A stretch of 64,000 nt of DNA from Blasia pusilla (taxonomy: Eukaryota; Marchantiophyta; Marchantiopsida; Blasiales): positions 41,726,001-41,790,000 of the forward strand of contig CM114273.1 of NCBI GenBank assembly GCA_050084515.1, read 5' to 3'. The notes beneath the pieces are model-generated. The model was not told the DNA's origin. It saw only the letters and a program-made list of their open reading frames with translations, and searched no databases. A program made the position numbers and the translations under genes. Of the stretch, positions 1-13,545 are shown in pieces (position 1 is the stretch's first letter; the number at the start of each line of letters is the position of its first letter).

Positions 1-604
1 GATATTTCTATTTTAGTAATATGACTTTGCCAGATACAATCTTACTTTGTGTCACTAGCATTCTTGGATCATTAGCTCTCAAAGCTCTTCTATTCTGCCT
101 TATTTAGATATCCTCATGTCTACCTTAGCAATCTATATCTACTAACTTCTCTATTTTAGCGCGCCTCCTTCTAGTTACATTCATTCATCTCCTTCATTAG
201 ATGCTTCTAACGCCTTTAATTATTCTCTGAGGTTGAGTCACTTGCACCATGTCTATTGCACTCTTATAATTGCATTGGTTGCTCCCTTGCCACTTGGCTT
301 GCAACTAGCCTACCCCAATAAATCCTAGTAATGTTGCCATCAAATGTGTACTTCCTGATTCTCAAGATCCCATCATTAATTTCTTCCGTCAAAGAGTAAT
401 TTACCGCCATGCCATCACCTCTAGATTTTGTCATAGCCGGTGTCACGTCTTCCTCCCATTGGAGAGTAATCGACCTATAACACCACTCCATTTGGAATCC
501 TTCGGACCCAAGGTCGCTTCTTCCCAACATCGGAGAGTGATTCACTTAGGCGCCAATAGATGTGGACACCCCACAATCTGATGTCCCTTCACCAAAGAGT
601 AACT

Positions 605-619
605 TGGCTTTGATACCAT
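605..619 (-). other. LTR-retrotransposon primer-binding site
   Basis: Read on the minus strand, this stretch is TGGTATCAAAGCC, close to the initiator-Met-tRNA primer-binding site TGGTATCAGAGC of plant LTR elements. It directly follows a CCCA, as expected for the CA end of an LTR. The LTR would lie at higher coordinates and the internal region at 1-604. Minus-strand reading at 264-545 gives an open stretch that could be internal-region coding debris, but no domain was recognised. The far LTR edge and the second LTR were not found, so this is one end of an element at most. Confidence 0.4.
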
Positions 620-2115
620 GGGATCGGGTGAAACTTTTTCCTTCCACGGGAAAATCTTTCCTCCAAGGCCTTCACTCTTCTTCCTTTCAGATCCTTCCTT
701 GGTACATTCTAACCCCTCCTCTAGCTTGAATCCTTGTGCCTTCTTTGACTGCCAAATATGCCTTACATTCATGGGAAAATCTGAAAACTATAGGCATGTG
801 GATTTGTCTATTGGTATTTTTAGTGCTAAAAAAGGTGAAAATCTAAATGAAACTAAAACCACTATCCATCCCATTGAATGCATGAATTAAAATCATCTTC
901 ACTCATTCCAAATTTTGAAACTTAGTTATCCTCACACTCCATTTTTTGCCTCCGCACTACTCCATTATATGATTTTACTTCTCCTTTCCAAATAAACGGT
1001 TTTTACATGCCCAAAGGATGTGTATCATACATTTGGCTTTGGACAAATGAGCATGATGTTCTCATACATATCAATATGGATACATATAGCTTCAAATAAA
1101 GAAAGTGAATAGGCAATTAGAAAGCCAAGTAAATTGTGATGGCCGAACAAAAGGTCAAAGAGTATTTTACGTCATTAACAATCAAAGTTAGTATACTGAC
1201 TCTATTATTACAATTATTGACTTTGATTCTAACTTCTTGCAAATAGTTTTAAAGTAAGGTCACACATTGGTTTCAGTTATTACTAGAATTCTCATACAAG
1301 GACTTCAAATGGATAAAATCAATTGAAATTCAAACAATATTTTAAGACCCCTTTCTTTTAAAAAATCCAAACTACATAACTTATCTTTATCAACCCAAAT
1401 ATTAGCCCGGGTTGAATTAATGGCTATTTCCTTATGAGGAGAAATTTGAAACCGTACCATGTGTCACGGTAAGTCCCTTAAACCTTCATATCCTTTTTAC
1501 GTGCTACTCTACTCTCCCACTACCTCACTTTTTACCTTACATTGCAAGAGGGAAGGGGGTAGTTTTTATTGAAACTACATATTAGGTGTTGAAAGATTAA
1601 AATGGCATCCCCTTGATAATATAGATAATTTTGCATGCTCGTGCAATGCAAAAAGAAAATCCTTTTCCCTTAATTTGAAAAATAAACCTCAATTACCCTT
1701 TTTGACCCATTTCCACACGTCTCGTTCCTTTCTAAATTCCCTTCTTTCAACTCGTCAATTACAAAACTTTCCACCATCATTTTGGGGAGGGAAAAAAAAC
1801 GTGAATATCCAACCTTGTACCATCCATGCTACTAACTAGCAAGGATGCTTGCACAATGCATCACAGTCTCATTAACCCACACAAGAACCCGCAATTGCAT
1901 GTTTTTGGAAAATTCATGTTAGTAAAGGAGATTTAATCTTGTTCATTGTGCCGTGGCCAAAATTACAAGCAAACTTGTAGTGTAGCACTTTGTCAAGCCA
2001 CACCTCTTCCAATATACAACAAAAGTTTTAAGGGTCCAAAGATGAGATGCCCTCACCTCACTGTACTTGTTCCTCTCTGCATTATAGGCCCTCTCATATG
2101 CATTTTCTTCCACGC
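620..2115. other. AT-rich spacer, possibly including an LTR
   Basis: No gene or RNA was recognised. If the primer-binding site at 605-619 is real, the first several hundred bases here are an LTR read on the minus strand. No second copy is present in the window to fix its length. Confidence 0.3.
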
Positions 2116-2249
2116 TTATTCATAATTCCTCTTGTAGAATAGAGAATGGCGATTTGTTATGTATTGGAAATCCAGCATAAAAGACTTTGGATGTGCGATG
2201 CTTACATCATCTTGTAAGAGGAACCCAAAGACCACAAGAAGGAATCCAA

Positions 2250-2560
2250 ACCCTATGTATGCCAAGTGTAAGTCATATTGTTCCCCCCAACGTGAGGACC
2301 CTATGTATGCCAAGTGTAAGTCATATTGTTCCCCCCAACATGAGGAGATTGTGTATGGTATTGTACACAATCTCCTCATCTTGCAAAACAATTTCTCGAC
2401 CACATGGAGCTTTTCAATTGATAGAGTATATAGTCCATACACTCTAACAAGGTGTTCGGAGATGGAGCTTTTCAATTGATAGAGTATATAGTCCATATAC
2501 TCTAACAAGGTGTTCGGAGAATTTTTGTGCCCGATTTTTGTGCAATCGGGCACAAAAAAT
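2250..2560. repeat. Tandem duplications with interleaved hairpins
   Basis: A unit of about 47 bases starting CCCTATGTATGCC is duplicated at about 2251-2344. A unit of about 58 bases starting ATGGAGCTTTTC is duplicated at about 2404-2519. Between them lies a perfect 15-bp inverted repeat (2341-2355 with 2364-2378, 8-base loop). After them lies another 15-bp inverted repeat (2522-2536 with 2544-2558, 7-base loop, arms contain GTGCCCGATT). No coding function is visible. Confidence 0.75.
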
Positions 2561-2599
2561 ATTTTCTATCCTATGGGCTGCAAGAAATGATATTCACAT

Positions 2600-3757
2600 C
2601 TACGGCAAAAAATAAACATTTTTGTGCAACCTGATTAATCACTTGAGGGCATGCGGACTACCACCTCGTTTTGTTTAGAACCGTTATGCTATTTCCTTGG
2701 GGGCAGATATGAAACTGAACTGGGCTTCGGAATTGACTGCATGGAGCTTCTCCCTTGTCAAGAGTATATACTTCAGTCACTGGACGGGGTTGAACACTTC
2801 TACTTCTTCGTCTTCTCCGAATGTTATTTTGTTTGGAAATGATGCGTTATAGACATTTAAGTCAGTTTTCTAGCCGATGCTGTCACTTCACTTGTAAGAC
2901 TCGTACTTTCGGCGAGTTCTGACGATTGGAGGGGGTTTTCGCTGGTGGTTCTCTGGTCTTTTCTCAGTCTCTCGCCGATGGATGACATAAATATCCGCCT
3001 GTTTCTGGTATCAGATGAGAGTTGCATTACCAGCGATGACAACGTTTCTTTCGAGTTAAGTACCTTCAAACGCAGTTCCCTTCTCGTCTCCCACTACTTT
3101 CTGTGACAACGAACGAGTTCAGATTGAGATTCTTTCGTTCTCCCCTGATCAATTTCTCATTTTAGTTCAATTGTTCTTTCTCCATGTAGTGCTTAGGTTT
3201 TACTCAGATTAAGATTCCTCCCATGTCCTCTGCTGTGACCGCTTTATCCATGTAGCGCTTAGATTTTACTCGGATTAATATCCTCCCATCTCCTATCAAC
3301 TCTCTTCGCAGAGTCGAGCTGCTGCAAGCAAATACAAAAAAAACGACGGTAGGATAACTCCATGGAGCACTCGGTGCGTCGCGGCGGACAGTGGCTCGAC
3401 CTTTCCCTGATGATTTCAGATGGAGCTGAACTAAAGGCAGGGGAGGATCATTGGAAATGGTGGTGCAAGAAAAAAACTCTCGGAGGTGGTGGAAAGGCAT
3501 GCACAAGCAGTTCAATCGATTGAACGGAGTAGACATTGCGATCTCGAATCAAGATGCATGCCGACGACTTTACTAAGGTTTTTCAGACCCCGAAAGACAT
3601 ATAGAAGACATGTCCAGTGACTCGCTCTACAATGGTCCAAAAAATTGTACAAGTCCAACAAGTCGGTCGTATGTTACAAGGGTTTCGGAGCTCATAAGGT
3701 GCACAGCTACAGAGAGAATCGTCGACGGATTACACGGAGTGACAACAATGGCAGCGC
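2600..3757. other. Spacer and 3' flank of the Lhcb3-like gene
   Basis: No gene was recognised. The part next to 3757 should contain the 3' UTR of the minus-strand Lhcb3-like gene. A short direct repeat (TTTATCCATGTAGCGCTTAG and a variant) occurs at about 3181 and 3242. Confidence 0.4.
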
Positions 3758-5671
3758 CTAGTTTCCGGGAACGAAGTTGGTGGCGTAGGCCCATGCGTTG
3801 TTGGCCACGGGATCGGCCAAGTGATCCAACAGATTCTCAAGCGGTCCCTTGCCGGTGACGATGGCCTGGACGAAGAATCCGAACATGGAGAACATAGCCA
3901 AGCGGCCGTTCTTGATCTCCTTCACCTTGAGCTCAGCAGCTGTCTCGGGGTCATCGGCGAGCCCCAATGGGTCGAAGTACTTGCCTCCGGGGTAGAGCTC
4001 ACCGCCCTCTCCGATTCCTGGGAGTCCGTTCTGGCGGTAACCTTCGACAGCGCCCATGAGCACGACCTGGACGGCCCAGATGGCGAGAATGCTCTGGGCG
4101 TGCACCAGATTGGGGTTGCCGAGGTAGTCGATTCCTCCCTCGGTGAAGATCTGGGATCCGGCCTTGAACCAGACGGGCTCCTTCAGCGTCACACGGCTGT
4201 ATTTAACCAGAACCTCGGGAAGAATGCATCCCAAAGCTCCCAACATTGCCCACCGTCCGTGGATCAGCTGCAACATCGCGCGTATGGAGAGGTGAGAAAC
4301 GGACTCCAGTATTTCAAGAAGGAAAGAGCAATCCAGCAGATTTTTCTCAATCTCGATAGTCGTCACTTGCCATGGTAAGTACATTCGAGCCTCCTACTGC
4401 TTCCACCCCTTGGCGCGTTTGCTGGAAGTGTAATTTCGTTCACAACCCCACCACTAACCGCAACAGTCGTCTAGCAAGGTGATAATGATACGCATGTGAA
4501 CTCGCGGACAGATAGGTTCACTTATCAACCGATCTTCACTTATCACCTCAAGCAATCGTACGACAAGGTTCGGGAAGCGCTCGGATCTTCCAAACACAGA
4601 GGACATTATCACAAGCACTTACCGTGGGACAATCGGACGCACACGGTGACACTCTCAGACACATTACAATCAGTTCAACTGTCGCTCGCTGGATTTCAGC
4701 TCTCGAAGACATGTCAACGGACACTCAGAGCAACCCCAGCCTGACCGATGATCAGCTGAGACACCGCCCATACGCTCAACGAAGCGCTGTGAGCTCCATT
4801 CGTCTTTCGAATGCCCAATACGGCACCTCTCCCGGGAGGAAAAGATACCATGTAACCTATCTAAACGCATTCAGAGGCAAGCCATAGCTGACAGACTCCC
4901 CGACTGGTGTGGCAAAACCGCAGATTACGACAACCGGTACCAACGGATTGCCAGAGATGTGGCGAGTGAGCAGATAGATCATGACACCCACTGCTAGCGA
5001 ACAGCCAGACATACAACACGGCAGACCTCAAAATCGAATCCAGGAACTGAAGAAGCATGCCAGAGAAGAAGGAAGAGGACAGAAGCACACCTCCAATGCG
5101 CGGTTCTTGGCGAAGGACTCGGGATCTGCGGACAGGCCTGCGGTATCCCATCCGTAGTCACCGGGGAACTCACCCTTCAGGTAAGAGGGGGTCTGAGCGG
5201 AGAAAGGGCCCAGGTACTTGGGTCTGTCGGGGCCATACCAGTAGTCGGAGTCCTGCGACATACATTATCCTCAATTGAATAATCACAGCATCGTAAGGGG
5301 ACTCGGAACTCGATTTCGCATACCTCCACTGCCCTCAATGCTGCGAGCGTGAGCTCCAGGGTTTCGAGGGTGGTAAGAAGGAAAAGCGACACAAGTCCTT
5401 GAGGAAAAACGCTCAACGAACCCCGACTATACACACTTCCACAATACGGAACACTTGCTTCCTACCTGACCTCTGCGAATCGATGGTATGCTCAAACACA
5501 AGCGGTCTATAAGCTCCACGGTTCACGAAATGAGGCTCAGAAACTCACCATGGACACTCGGGCTCTGCATACTGGCAGCTGCTCCCTGAGCTGGTTCTGA
5601 GGTGCAGCAGTGGCGCCCAAGAAAGCCGATCTCGTCACCGCCTTGGACGTGAGTGCAGCTGTGGCCGCCAT
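3758..5671 (-). CDS. LHCB3: Chlorophyll a/b-binding protein of LHCII, Lhcb3-like
   Basis: This gene encodes a thylakoid antenna protein that binds chlorophyll and carotenoid and feeds photosystem II. Coding exons on the minus strand are 5549-5671, 5091-5252 and 3758-4267. The introns (5253-5548, 4268-5090) are GT-AG and phase 0, giving 264 codons, the usual LHCII size. Exon 1 (41 codons) is an Ala/Ser/Thr-rich chloroplast transit peptide ending RARVSM. Exon 2 starts [17 protein letters not shown], which includes the WYGPDR trimer and lipid motif. Exon 3 holds helix B ([13 protein letters not shown]), helix C ([15 protein letters not shown]) and helix A ([17 protein letters not shown]), and ends [13 protein letters not shown] and [13 protein letters not shown] favour Lhcb3 over Lhcb1 or Lhcb2. 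The very short mature N-terminus lacks the phosphorylatable threonine region of Lhcb1/2, as in Lhcb3. No disabling change was seen. Assignment to LHCII is firm; the Lhcb3 subtype is likely. Confidence 0.93.
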
Positions 5672-5839
5672 AGCTGCTGCTGCTGCTCCTCCTGACGATA
5701 ATCCTCCGCACAATACCAGACACAGATTTCTCTCTCTCTTTCCTCTTCACCTGACGAGCAGAATTGAGACGCTCCGCTGCTTCCAGAGCCTTTAACAATC
5801 CTATGGAAGCAGCGATCGCGAGGATTCGGGAGGTCCGCA

Positions 5840-5905
5840 GCAGCAGATAAAGCGCAATGGGAAGCAAATCTTATTGGGCTGAAGCTCTCGAGACTATTGG
5901 TGGCT
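5840..5905 (-). promoter_or_regulatory. Possible CCAAT and GATA motifs upstream of Lhcb3-like gene
   Basis: Upstream of the start codon at 5671, the minus strand shows CCCAATAA (5871-5878), ACCAAT (5896-5901) and TTTATC (5846-5851, an I-box/GATA-like core). GATA and CCAAT elements are known in light-regulated LHC promoters. No convincing TATA box was seen. The motifs are short, so this is suggestive only. Confidence 0.3.
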
Positions 5906-6205
5906 CGAGTATCCCCATCCTCCTCGAAGATTGCTGCTGACCCACGGTTACTACAAAGTAGCTGGGGCCCACCGATCTTGTGTGTGCTGTCTGTACGCTA
6001 TTGGCTACGCTGAATTTGGGTCTATTTTGGCGCCACCTCTAAACAGATGTGCGTATCCGACTTCGGGAGGGTTTCTGCTTCGTAGGGAAAACTTAATACG
6101 CCTAGTTTAGAACCTATTTGGAGTTGCTCTAAGATGGAGGCTTCTACTTGTAGCTGGCCCACTTTGGTATTCTCTTGATTTGGAGATGCTACAATTTTTA
6201 GTCGG

Positions 6206-6374
6206 TCTCTATTATTATTGGAGAGCGCCTTCTTGATTTGTAAAAACACCTCTTTACTTGACATGTGGCAACCGGGCAGTAAAAAAGTGTTTATACTCTA
6301 AGGGCTGCAAGGAAAAAAAAATTGCAACATAATGAGTCCTTTCACTCCCGTGCATGGCAGGAGCTGCCCACTAG
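6206..6374 (+). mobile_element. Helitron-like short element (degraded)
   Basis: The segment begins TCTCTATTATTATTGGAGAG, a variant of the TCTATATTATTATGGGAG end seen four times elsewhere in this window. It ends near CTAG at 6371-6374, preceded by a small hairpin (GGCAG-GAG-CTGCC). It contains the shared phrases CTTGATTTG and GACATGTGGCAA. No transposase is encoded. Confidence 0.45.
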
Positions 6375-6395
6375 CCCATGACATGCACGGGAGCA

Positions 6396-6524
6396 TCTAT
6401 ATTATTATGGGAGAGGGCTTTCTTGATTTGAAACACTTCTCTATATGGCACGTGGCAACTGGGCTACAAATTAGAAAATCTCTTCAAACACTTTTGTATT
6501 TCGTGTGCATGGGCATCTTACTAG
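6396..6524 (+). mobile_element. Non-autonomous Helitron
   Basis: It starts with TC after an A (TCTATATTATTATGGGAG) and ends CTAG followed by T, matching the A|TC...CTRR|T Helitron pattern. GTGCATGGGCATC lies just before the end, a decayed version of the expected 3' hairpin. The body of 129 bases shares CTTGATTTG, CACGTGGCAACTGGGC and CTCTTCAAACACTTTT with the copies near 38700-39130. It encodes nothing. Confidence 0.6.
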
Positions 6525-6904
6525 TCGATATATAATCTTAAGCTCCTTTGTTGCCAAAATTGCTTGCTATGTCGTCCCCCCATGGCTCCATGAGCTTGTG
6601 GATGGTTCAAACCTCGCCAAAGCCTTGTCCGGAAGTGCAGGTTATGTCATGCGCGTGAATCGGGTACTTAGGGAGGTGGCCCATGAAGGTTTAAAACCAT
6701 TCATTGAGTCCATTTGAAAGATAATTTCTTTTTTTCAACTATTTTATTTTTTCAATCAAATAATTTTTATGTGTGTCATTTCTTCTTTAGTCATAAAAGT
6801 CATCGCCTTAGTAGTCTTTTGATATCTCATCTCATCTCATGGCTCTTGGATCTACATTAGTTTAGTATAGACATTATTCATATGAAATGACCAGTCTTCC
6901 AATT

Positions 6905-7030
6905 GGTTTATTACATATGTCGTATGCATACATATGGCTACACAACATACATCCTTATCATCATCCATACACTCATAAAAAACTAGATATTCCGTCGTGG
7001 AGTCCATACATCTCAATAATCAAGTACCAA
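6905..7030 (-). repeat. Diverged R1 repeat copy
   Basis: GGCTACACAACATACATCC and the following CATACACTC stretch resemble the R1 sequence at 12021-12170. This copy is short and diverged. The strand is given in the sense of the methyltransferase element that R1 flanks elsewhere. Confidence 0.35.
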
Positions 7031-7182
7031 AAAGATCTTCACAAAGATGAGTTGTGCATCCAAATGGTTACGTGAGTAGGCAACTATGGCAACTCGGGAG
7101 GTAACACTTACGAGATGTGTATTGCCTTCAACCCTTCCCTTTTGGCCTTGATGAGGCTTTTCATGCCTTAAATGTCCTACTT

Positions 7183-9055
7183 GGATCCACTATCGTGCCC
7201 CCACTCCTCTTAAACGTCAATCTTAGATGTTACGGAAGTGTATGTTCAGTAGGTCACACTCACTCTGTTGATCTACACCCAAACAAACTCTCATTAGTCT
7301 TGGTTTGAGTTAACCAGCCTTCCAACTCCCTCATTTCTCAATTCAGGCCATACATCAAGCACAACAGGTCCCAACTCCTCACTTCCCAATACCGACAAGT
7401 CTTTCTATAATTGGGACAAACTTTGTAGATAGTCTAAGCATCTAAACAGCGCTCGATGCCTAACGGTTCCAACTCTCCAATGAACCCTGCATGAGTCCCT
7501 AAACGAGACCCTAAGAAATCAGTCAAGGGTTAGAATCCAAGGGTGACGTCTGAAATTTGCTCCCTTGGACTTAGCTTGGTGTTCACACCCCAATGCCAAT
7601 CTCCCGATCCATTTTATGCCCTTGGTCCGCTTTGTGACTCCCCAAAGCAGAGTTTAGATCCCAAGCACCCTTGGAAACCCCACCTTTATATATACTTCTG
7701 GGGTTCTCCGACCTCTCTCTACCTTTGGGAAAGTCCTCTCGGACCGTTCCTTTGGCCCTCAACCCAATTTTCCTTTCAAAAGTTTTGGGGTAGTTTCTCA
7801 ACAATTCCTCGTGCAGTTTTCTAGATATTTGGTGCGTTGGAACCAACTTGTCATAAGCTTTCCAATACCACCTTACTTGTCCCAAACGCATCTCACATCT
7901 GGCAACTATGACCTAAAATGCAATGAAACCCCAAATGCTTGTCAAGTTCCAATTCTGGTTCTCATGCCCTTTTGCAATCCACTCTTCTAAGATTTGACTC
8001 CACTCAAGTATAGGTTCATGTTTGATCCAGGTTTCCTAAGTTGTGACCATTAGCCCACAAAATACTCAGCCTTGCTTGCGTCTCATCTCTCATGTCTCCT
8101 TTAAGAGACTTTTTTTACGAACATCCATTGTCGTGCGCCTACTCCTCTTCAACGTCAATCTTTAGTGTTGTGGAAGCATACGTTAAGTAGGACATGCTCT
8201 CACTGTCAATCTGCACACAAACACACTCACGTTAGTCTAGTTTGGGTCAATCAGCCTTCCAAACCTATGAGTTCTCAACTCGACACCTCATTAAGCTCAA
8301 CCTTCCCTAATTCCTAGCTTCCAAACATTGGCAAGTCTTCCAAGACTTGGAACATACTTTGTGGTTAGTCCAAGCACCTAAAACGGCATCATTCGCTTGA
8401 GTTGCGGTCCCTTCTATCTAATGGACCTTGCACGAGCCCCAAATTAAGATCCGACTAAATGAGTCGCGGGTTGGAATCCAATAGGGACCTCCGAAATCCA
8501 CTCTATAGGACTTGGTTCGGGTTTCGAATCCCAACGCCAAAAATCCTGATCCATTCCGTGCCCTTAGATCACCCCGCAATGCCCAAAGTGGGGTTCGAGT
8601 CCCAAGCACCTTTTGGAGAGTTTCCCCCTTACTAGTACTTTTGGGGTTCCCTGCCCTCCCTCCATCTTTGGGTAGGGGGCGTTCGGGCCACTCTTTTTGG
8701 CCCTCAACCCAATTCCTTCTACAATTGTTTTCAAGAAGTTTATCAGCCTTTGCTTATATATGCATTTTCTAAGATCTTTAATGTGTTGAAACCGGCTTTA
8801 CATACGCTTTCCAATGCCACCTTACTTGTCCCAAATTCATCTTGGGACTTAAAGTTATGGTCCAAAATACATTCAAAACCCCGAACGCTAATCACGGTCG
8901 TAATCCAGTTCTCACCTCTTTGGTAGCCAACCTTCCTACACTTGACTCCTCTTAAGTCTTGGTTCACATCTGGTTCAGGTTTCCTAATCACAACCATAAA
9001 CGAATGAAATGCTCAATCTTGTTCGTGTCTCATCTCTTGTATCCCTGCGTCTCTT
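7183..9055. repeat. Diverged tandem duplication, about 0.94 kb per copy
   Basis: Copy 1 runs about 7183-8105 and copy 2 about 8128-9055. Matching landmarks in the same order are CGTGCCCCCACTCCTCTT / CGTGCGCCTACTCCTCTT, AACGTCAATCTT, AACCAGCCTTCC / AATCAGCCTTCC, GCCCTCAACCCAATT and TTCCAATACCACCTTACTTG / TTCCAATGCCACCTTACTTG. Divergence and small indels are substantial. No coding domain was recognised. Two copies of one LTR-like sequence, or an old segmental duplication, would explain it. Confidence 0.65.
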
Positions 9056-9059
9056 CCAA

Positions 9060-10300
9060 AATACCACTCCAACGGGCAAACCATCCTAGCGTGAGCACGC
9101 TTGAGCTCTGATGTTCCTCTTGCTGCTCGTTTGGTTATGAGAGACGCAACATCCATCCTAGTGTGAGCCTACAAGAGTCTTGATGTTTCTCATCGGCACA
9201 CATTTGGTTATAAGGGTTGCCACATCTATCCTCCTCCCCCAACCTACACCTTAATTTGGGTCAATCTCCCTAACTTCCCCAATCCTCTTCCAAAATAACA
9301 TTCGACTAGTATGTTTTTTCTTCCCTCTCCCACAAGGAAGTCATGGCAACACAATTGAAATTGTCACCGACTCGCGATAACTTGTCATTTGGCCACCAAC
9401 ATGCATGGTTTCTAAATCTACGGCATCATGAAATCCACATTCTCATCAACATTTCACTCTACGACTAGAGGCATTGCTTGTACATCCTACAAACTCAAAT
9501 CTACCAAATTCTTGGAAATACTTCCATGTATATTCCTTCCTCACATACTTTAGACTAGTGAAATATATAAAATATCAAACTCACATCCGCTCTTGAGAGT
9601 CCTTCCATCGCAAATCCACTCCCAACACTCAATTCTACATCAATTTCTACAACGCTACGTTTGTATGCGTTGCTCTTGCAAATAAATTTCCACACAAAAT
9701 GGCAAATCAACACACTCAGGTTCTCATAAGCATCCCCATGAGGTGCTAAATTATTGAAGATTGAGTTACAGTGAAGCTCATGAGACATCTGAACTGCTAC
9801 ATTTGGTACTCACACGAAGTAGGGAAGCTTAATCTTGGTTAGTTAGTTAAAGCGCTTATCTTAACTAGGGTTAGTTAATCTTAGTTAGTCTAACTCGAGG
9901 CTATGGTTAAGGTTAGGGTTAGGGTTTCTTGAACATACCCTATATAATTGAGAAGGGGACCAGCCTCCACTCATTCTCTCATTGCAAATTTCGTTCTCCA
10001 TGGTGGTGTGTGAGTGTGAGAGTCATTTCCCACCAATTATGCTTATTTAGCAATTTTCCACATAAGTTAGAAACAATATCTCAAACCTACCAAAGAAAGA
10101 ATGACAAGTGGCACATCTCGCCCTCCAAAGGCTCCTACATTATAAAATTGTTTCTCTTATGGAGCTCTCATTCTCTCCTTGTAAAGATGTAATAAATCAA
10201 CAAGTATGCACTTACAAAAACACTCCAGAACTCTCATTATCTCTTTGTAAATATGTCATAAATTCATAAGCGTGGAGTCGCACAAATATTCCATAGCTCT
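9060..10300. other. Spacer without recognised gene
   Basis: 9070-9240 contains two versions of a short phrase (CATCCTAGCGTGAGC and CATCCTAGTGTGAGC). 9840-9930 is rich in GTTAG and ends in GGTTAGGGTTAGGGTTT, a short telomere-like run. No coding sequence was supported. Confidence 0.4.
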
Positions 10301-10309
10301 CAATGTCAA

Positions 10310-10530
<221 letters not shown>

Positions 10531-10767
10531 GTGCCTTTCATGTGTATGCCCTGACTATGCTCCCAGGTTAAAAATCTTGATGAAATTCCAAGCCTTCACA
10601 AAAGAAAAAACAAAAAAAACAAAAACAAAAACCAAATCTCCTGAGTGAGAACCCCAAATCTAGATGTGAAGGTGCCATGTTGGATGCGATGTCAATTTCA
10701 CATATGTGGAAGGGGTCCCATAAGCCAAATCGGCTTCCCGTGGACTAAAAATCTACTCTACTCTACT

Positions 10768-12475
<1,708 letters not shown>

Positions 12476-12551
12476 CTCGATAGGCATGGGGCTCACCAAT
12501 CGCCGTTGTGATTTTCGATCGATCTCATTCACCCACTCCCAAGCTGAGGAT

Positions 12552-13523
12552 TCATGTCAAGCAGTTCAGGTCCATCGCTTGATCCAAGACATGGCGTCGT
12601 GATGCCTCTGACATTGATGGTACTGCCGTCACTCCTATGGGAAATCCCATCGCTTGCTTTCTCTTGTCGGCGTTGGGCTCCACCAACCGCTGAACCTGGT
12701 CATCCCAAACCAAGCCAGGACCGGCCTCCTTGTATGCATAGGAAGTGGGAAAACTCAGAAACGTGGGCAAGGCTGCCCGCGGCCTGCCTACCCTGTTGAC
12801 CATAGTTAACGGTGGTCGATCATCGTGCCTCATTGCCTGTGATCGACGACCTGGATCCAAAATGGAATCCACTAACAAATGGGAGGGGCGCTCCACTCTC
12901 GCATATGCCCTCCGTAACACCGCATGGGGCACCAAGTTGGTCCACCATAGACGCGGGCGATGGGCTCTAGAACCTATACTCGCCGCATCCAAGAACACTA
13001 TTGGGCCGATCCAGGCACGCACCTGATGAGCACTCGTCACCACCCGTTACTTGGAGTCTCCTAAGATCGGCACATTCTCCATAATGTAGGCTGGAGAACG
13101 AGACTGGTGCTCCTACAATTGCCGTAAGACCCTCAACATCTCCCAAAATAACCTGGATCGAGTGTCAGCCAACCCGCTGCCTCGTCCAGCACTCGATTGG
13201 CCTTGACATGGCCAACCGGCAATGACCCAATCAATGGTCCCTACCCGCTCTAAGTCTTGCGCCCCCAACAACAAAATATCCCTCGGTAGGGAACTCTGGT
13301 ACCCAGATCGCGACACTTGAGATAATAAGTCGGGAAAACGTAGGCGTAACTGCGCCACATGTCGTAGTGAGATGCGCCTCGCAACATCATCACTCTCCAC
13401 ATACAAGTACTGCTGTACTCGCACTTCTTCCTGCAAAATATCAGCTAACCCGGTGCTAATCCTTCCAAAGAGATCTAATCTCGCTCTACACAATCTCACA
13501 CCATAGCTCTCAAAGGTGTGCAC
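12552..13523 (-). pseudogene. Decayed C5-cytosine DNA methyltransferase domain, retroelement-type
   Basis: One frame on the minus strand carries a nearly whole C5-methyltransferase core in correct motif order. Motif I is LDLFGRISTGLA, motif IV is the catalytic loop GWPCQGQSSAG with Pro-Cys, motif VI is MENVP (the ENV motif), a motif VIII-like RAHRPRLWW follows, and the C-terminal part ends QAMDL. Two in-frame stops (a TAG just after LRVLRQL and a TAA shortly after MENVPILGDSK) break it, with no frameshift between 13523 and 12552. Family knowledge: this variant, with RAHRPRLWW and MGF...QAMDL, resembles the DNMT3-related domains reported inside Ty3/gypsy elements of charophyte algae. The N-terminal side is cut by an R2 repeat. 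It is not a host DRM or CMT gene: no UBA or chromodomain is near. Host function is unlikely. Confidence 0.85.
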
Positions 13524-13545
13524 TATCTCTCATGTCAAACCAAAC

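Noticed and set aside
3821-4378. Long plus-strand open frame
   Set aside because: It is the antisense shadow of Lhcb3-like exon 3.
9840-9930. Telomere or interstitial telomeric array
   Set aside because: Only two or three TTAGGG-like units occur; the rest is loose GTTAG-rich sequence, too short to support.
13524-13545. N-terminal continuation of the methyltransferase beyond motif I
   Set aside because: The frame runs into R2 repeat sequence without a recognisable upstream domain, so the pol or PHD part is not present at this locus.
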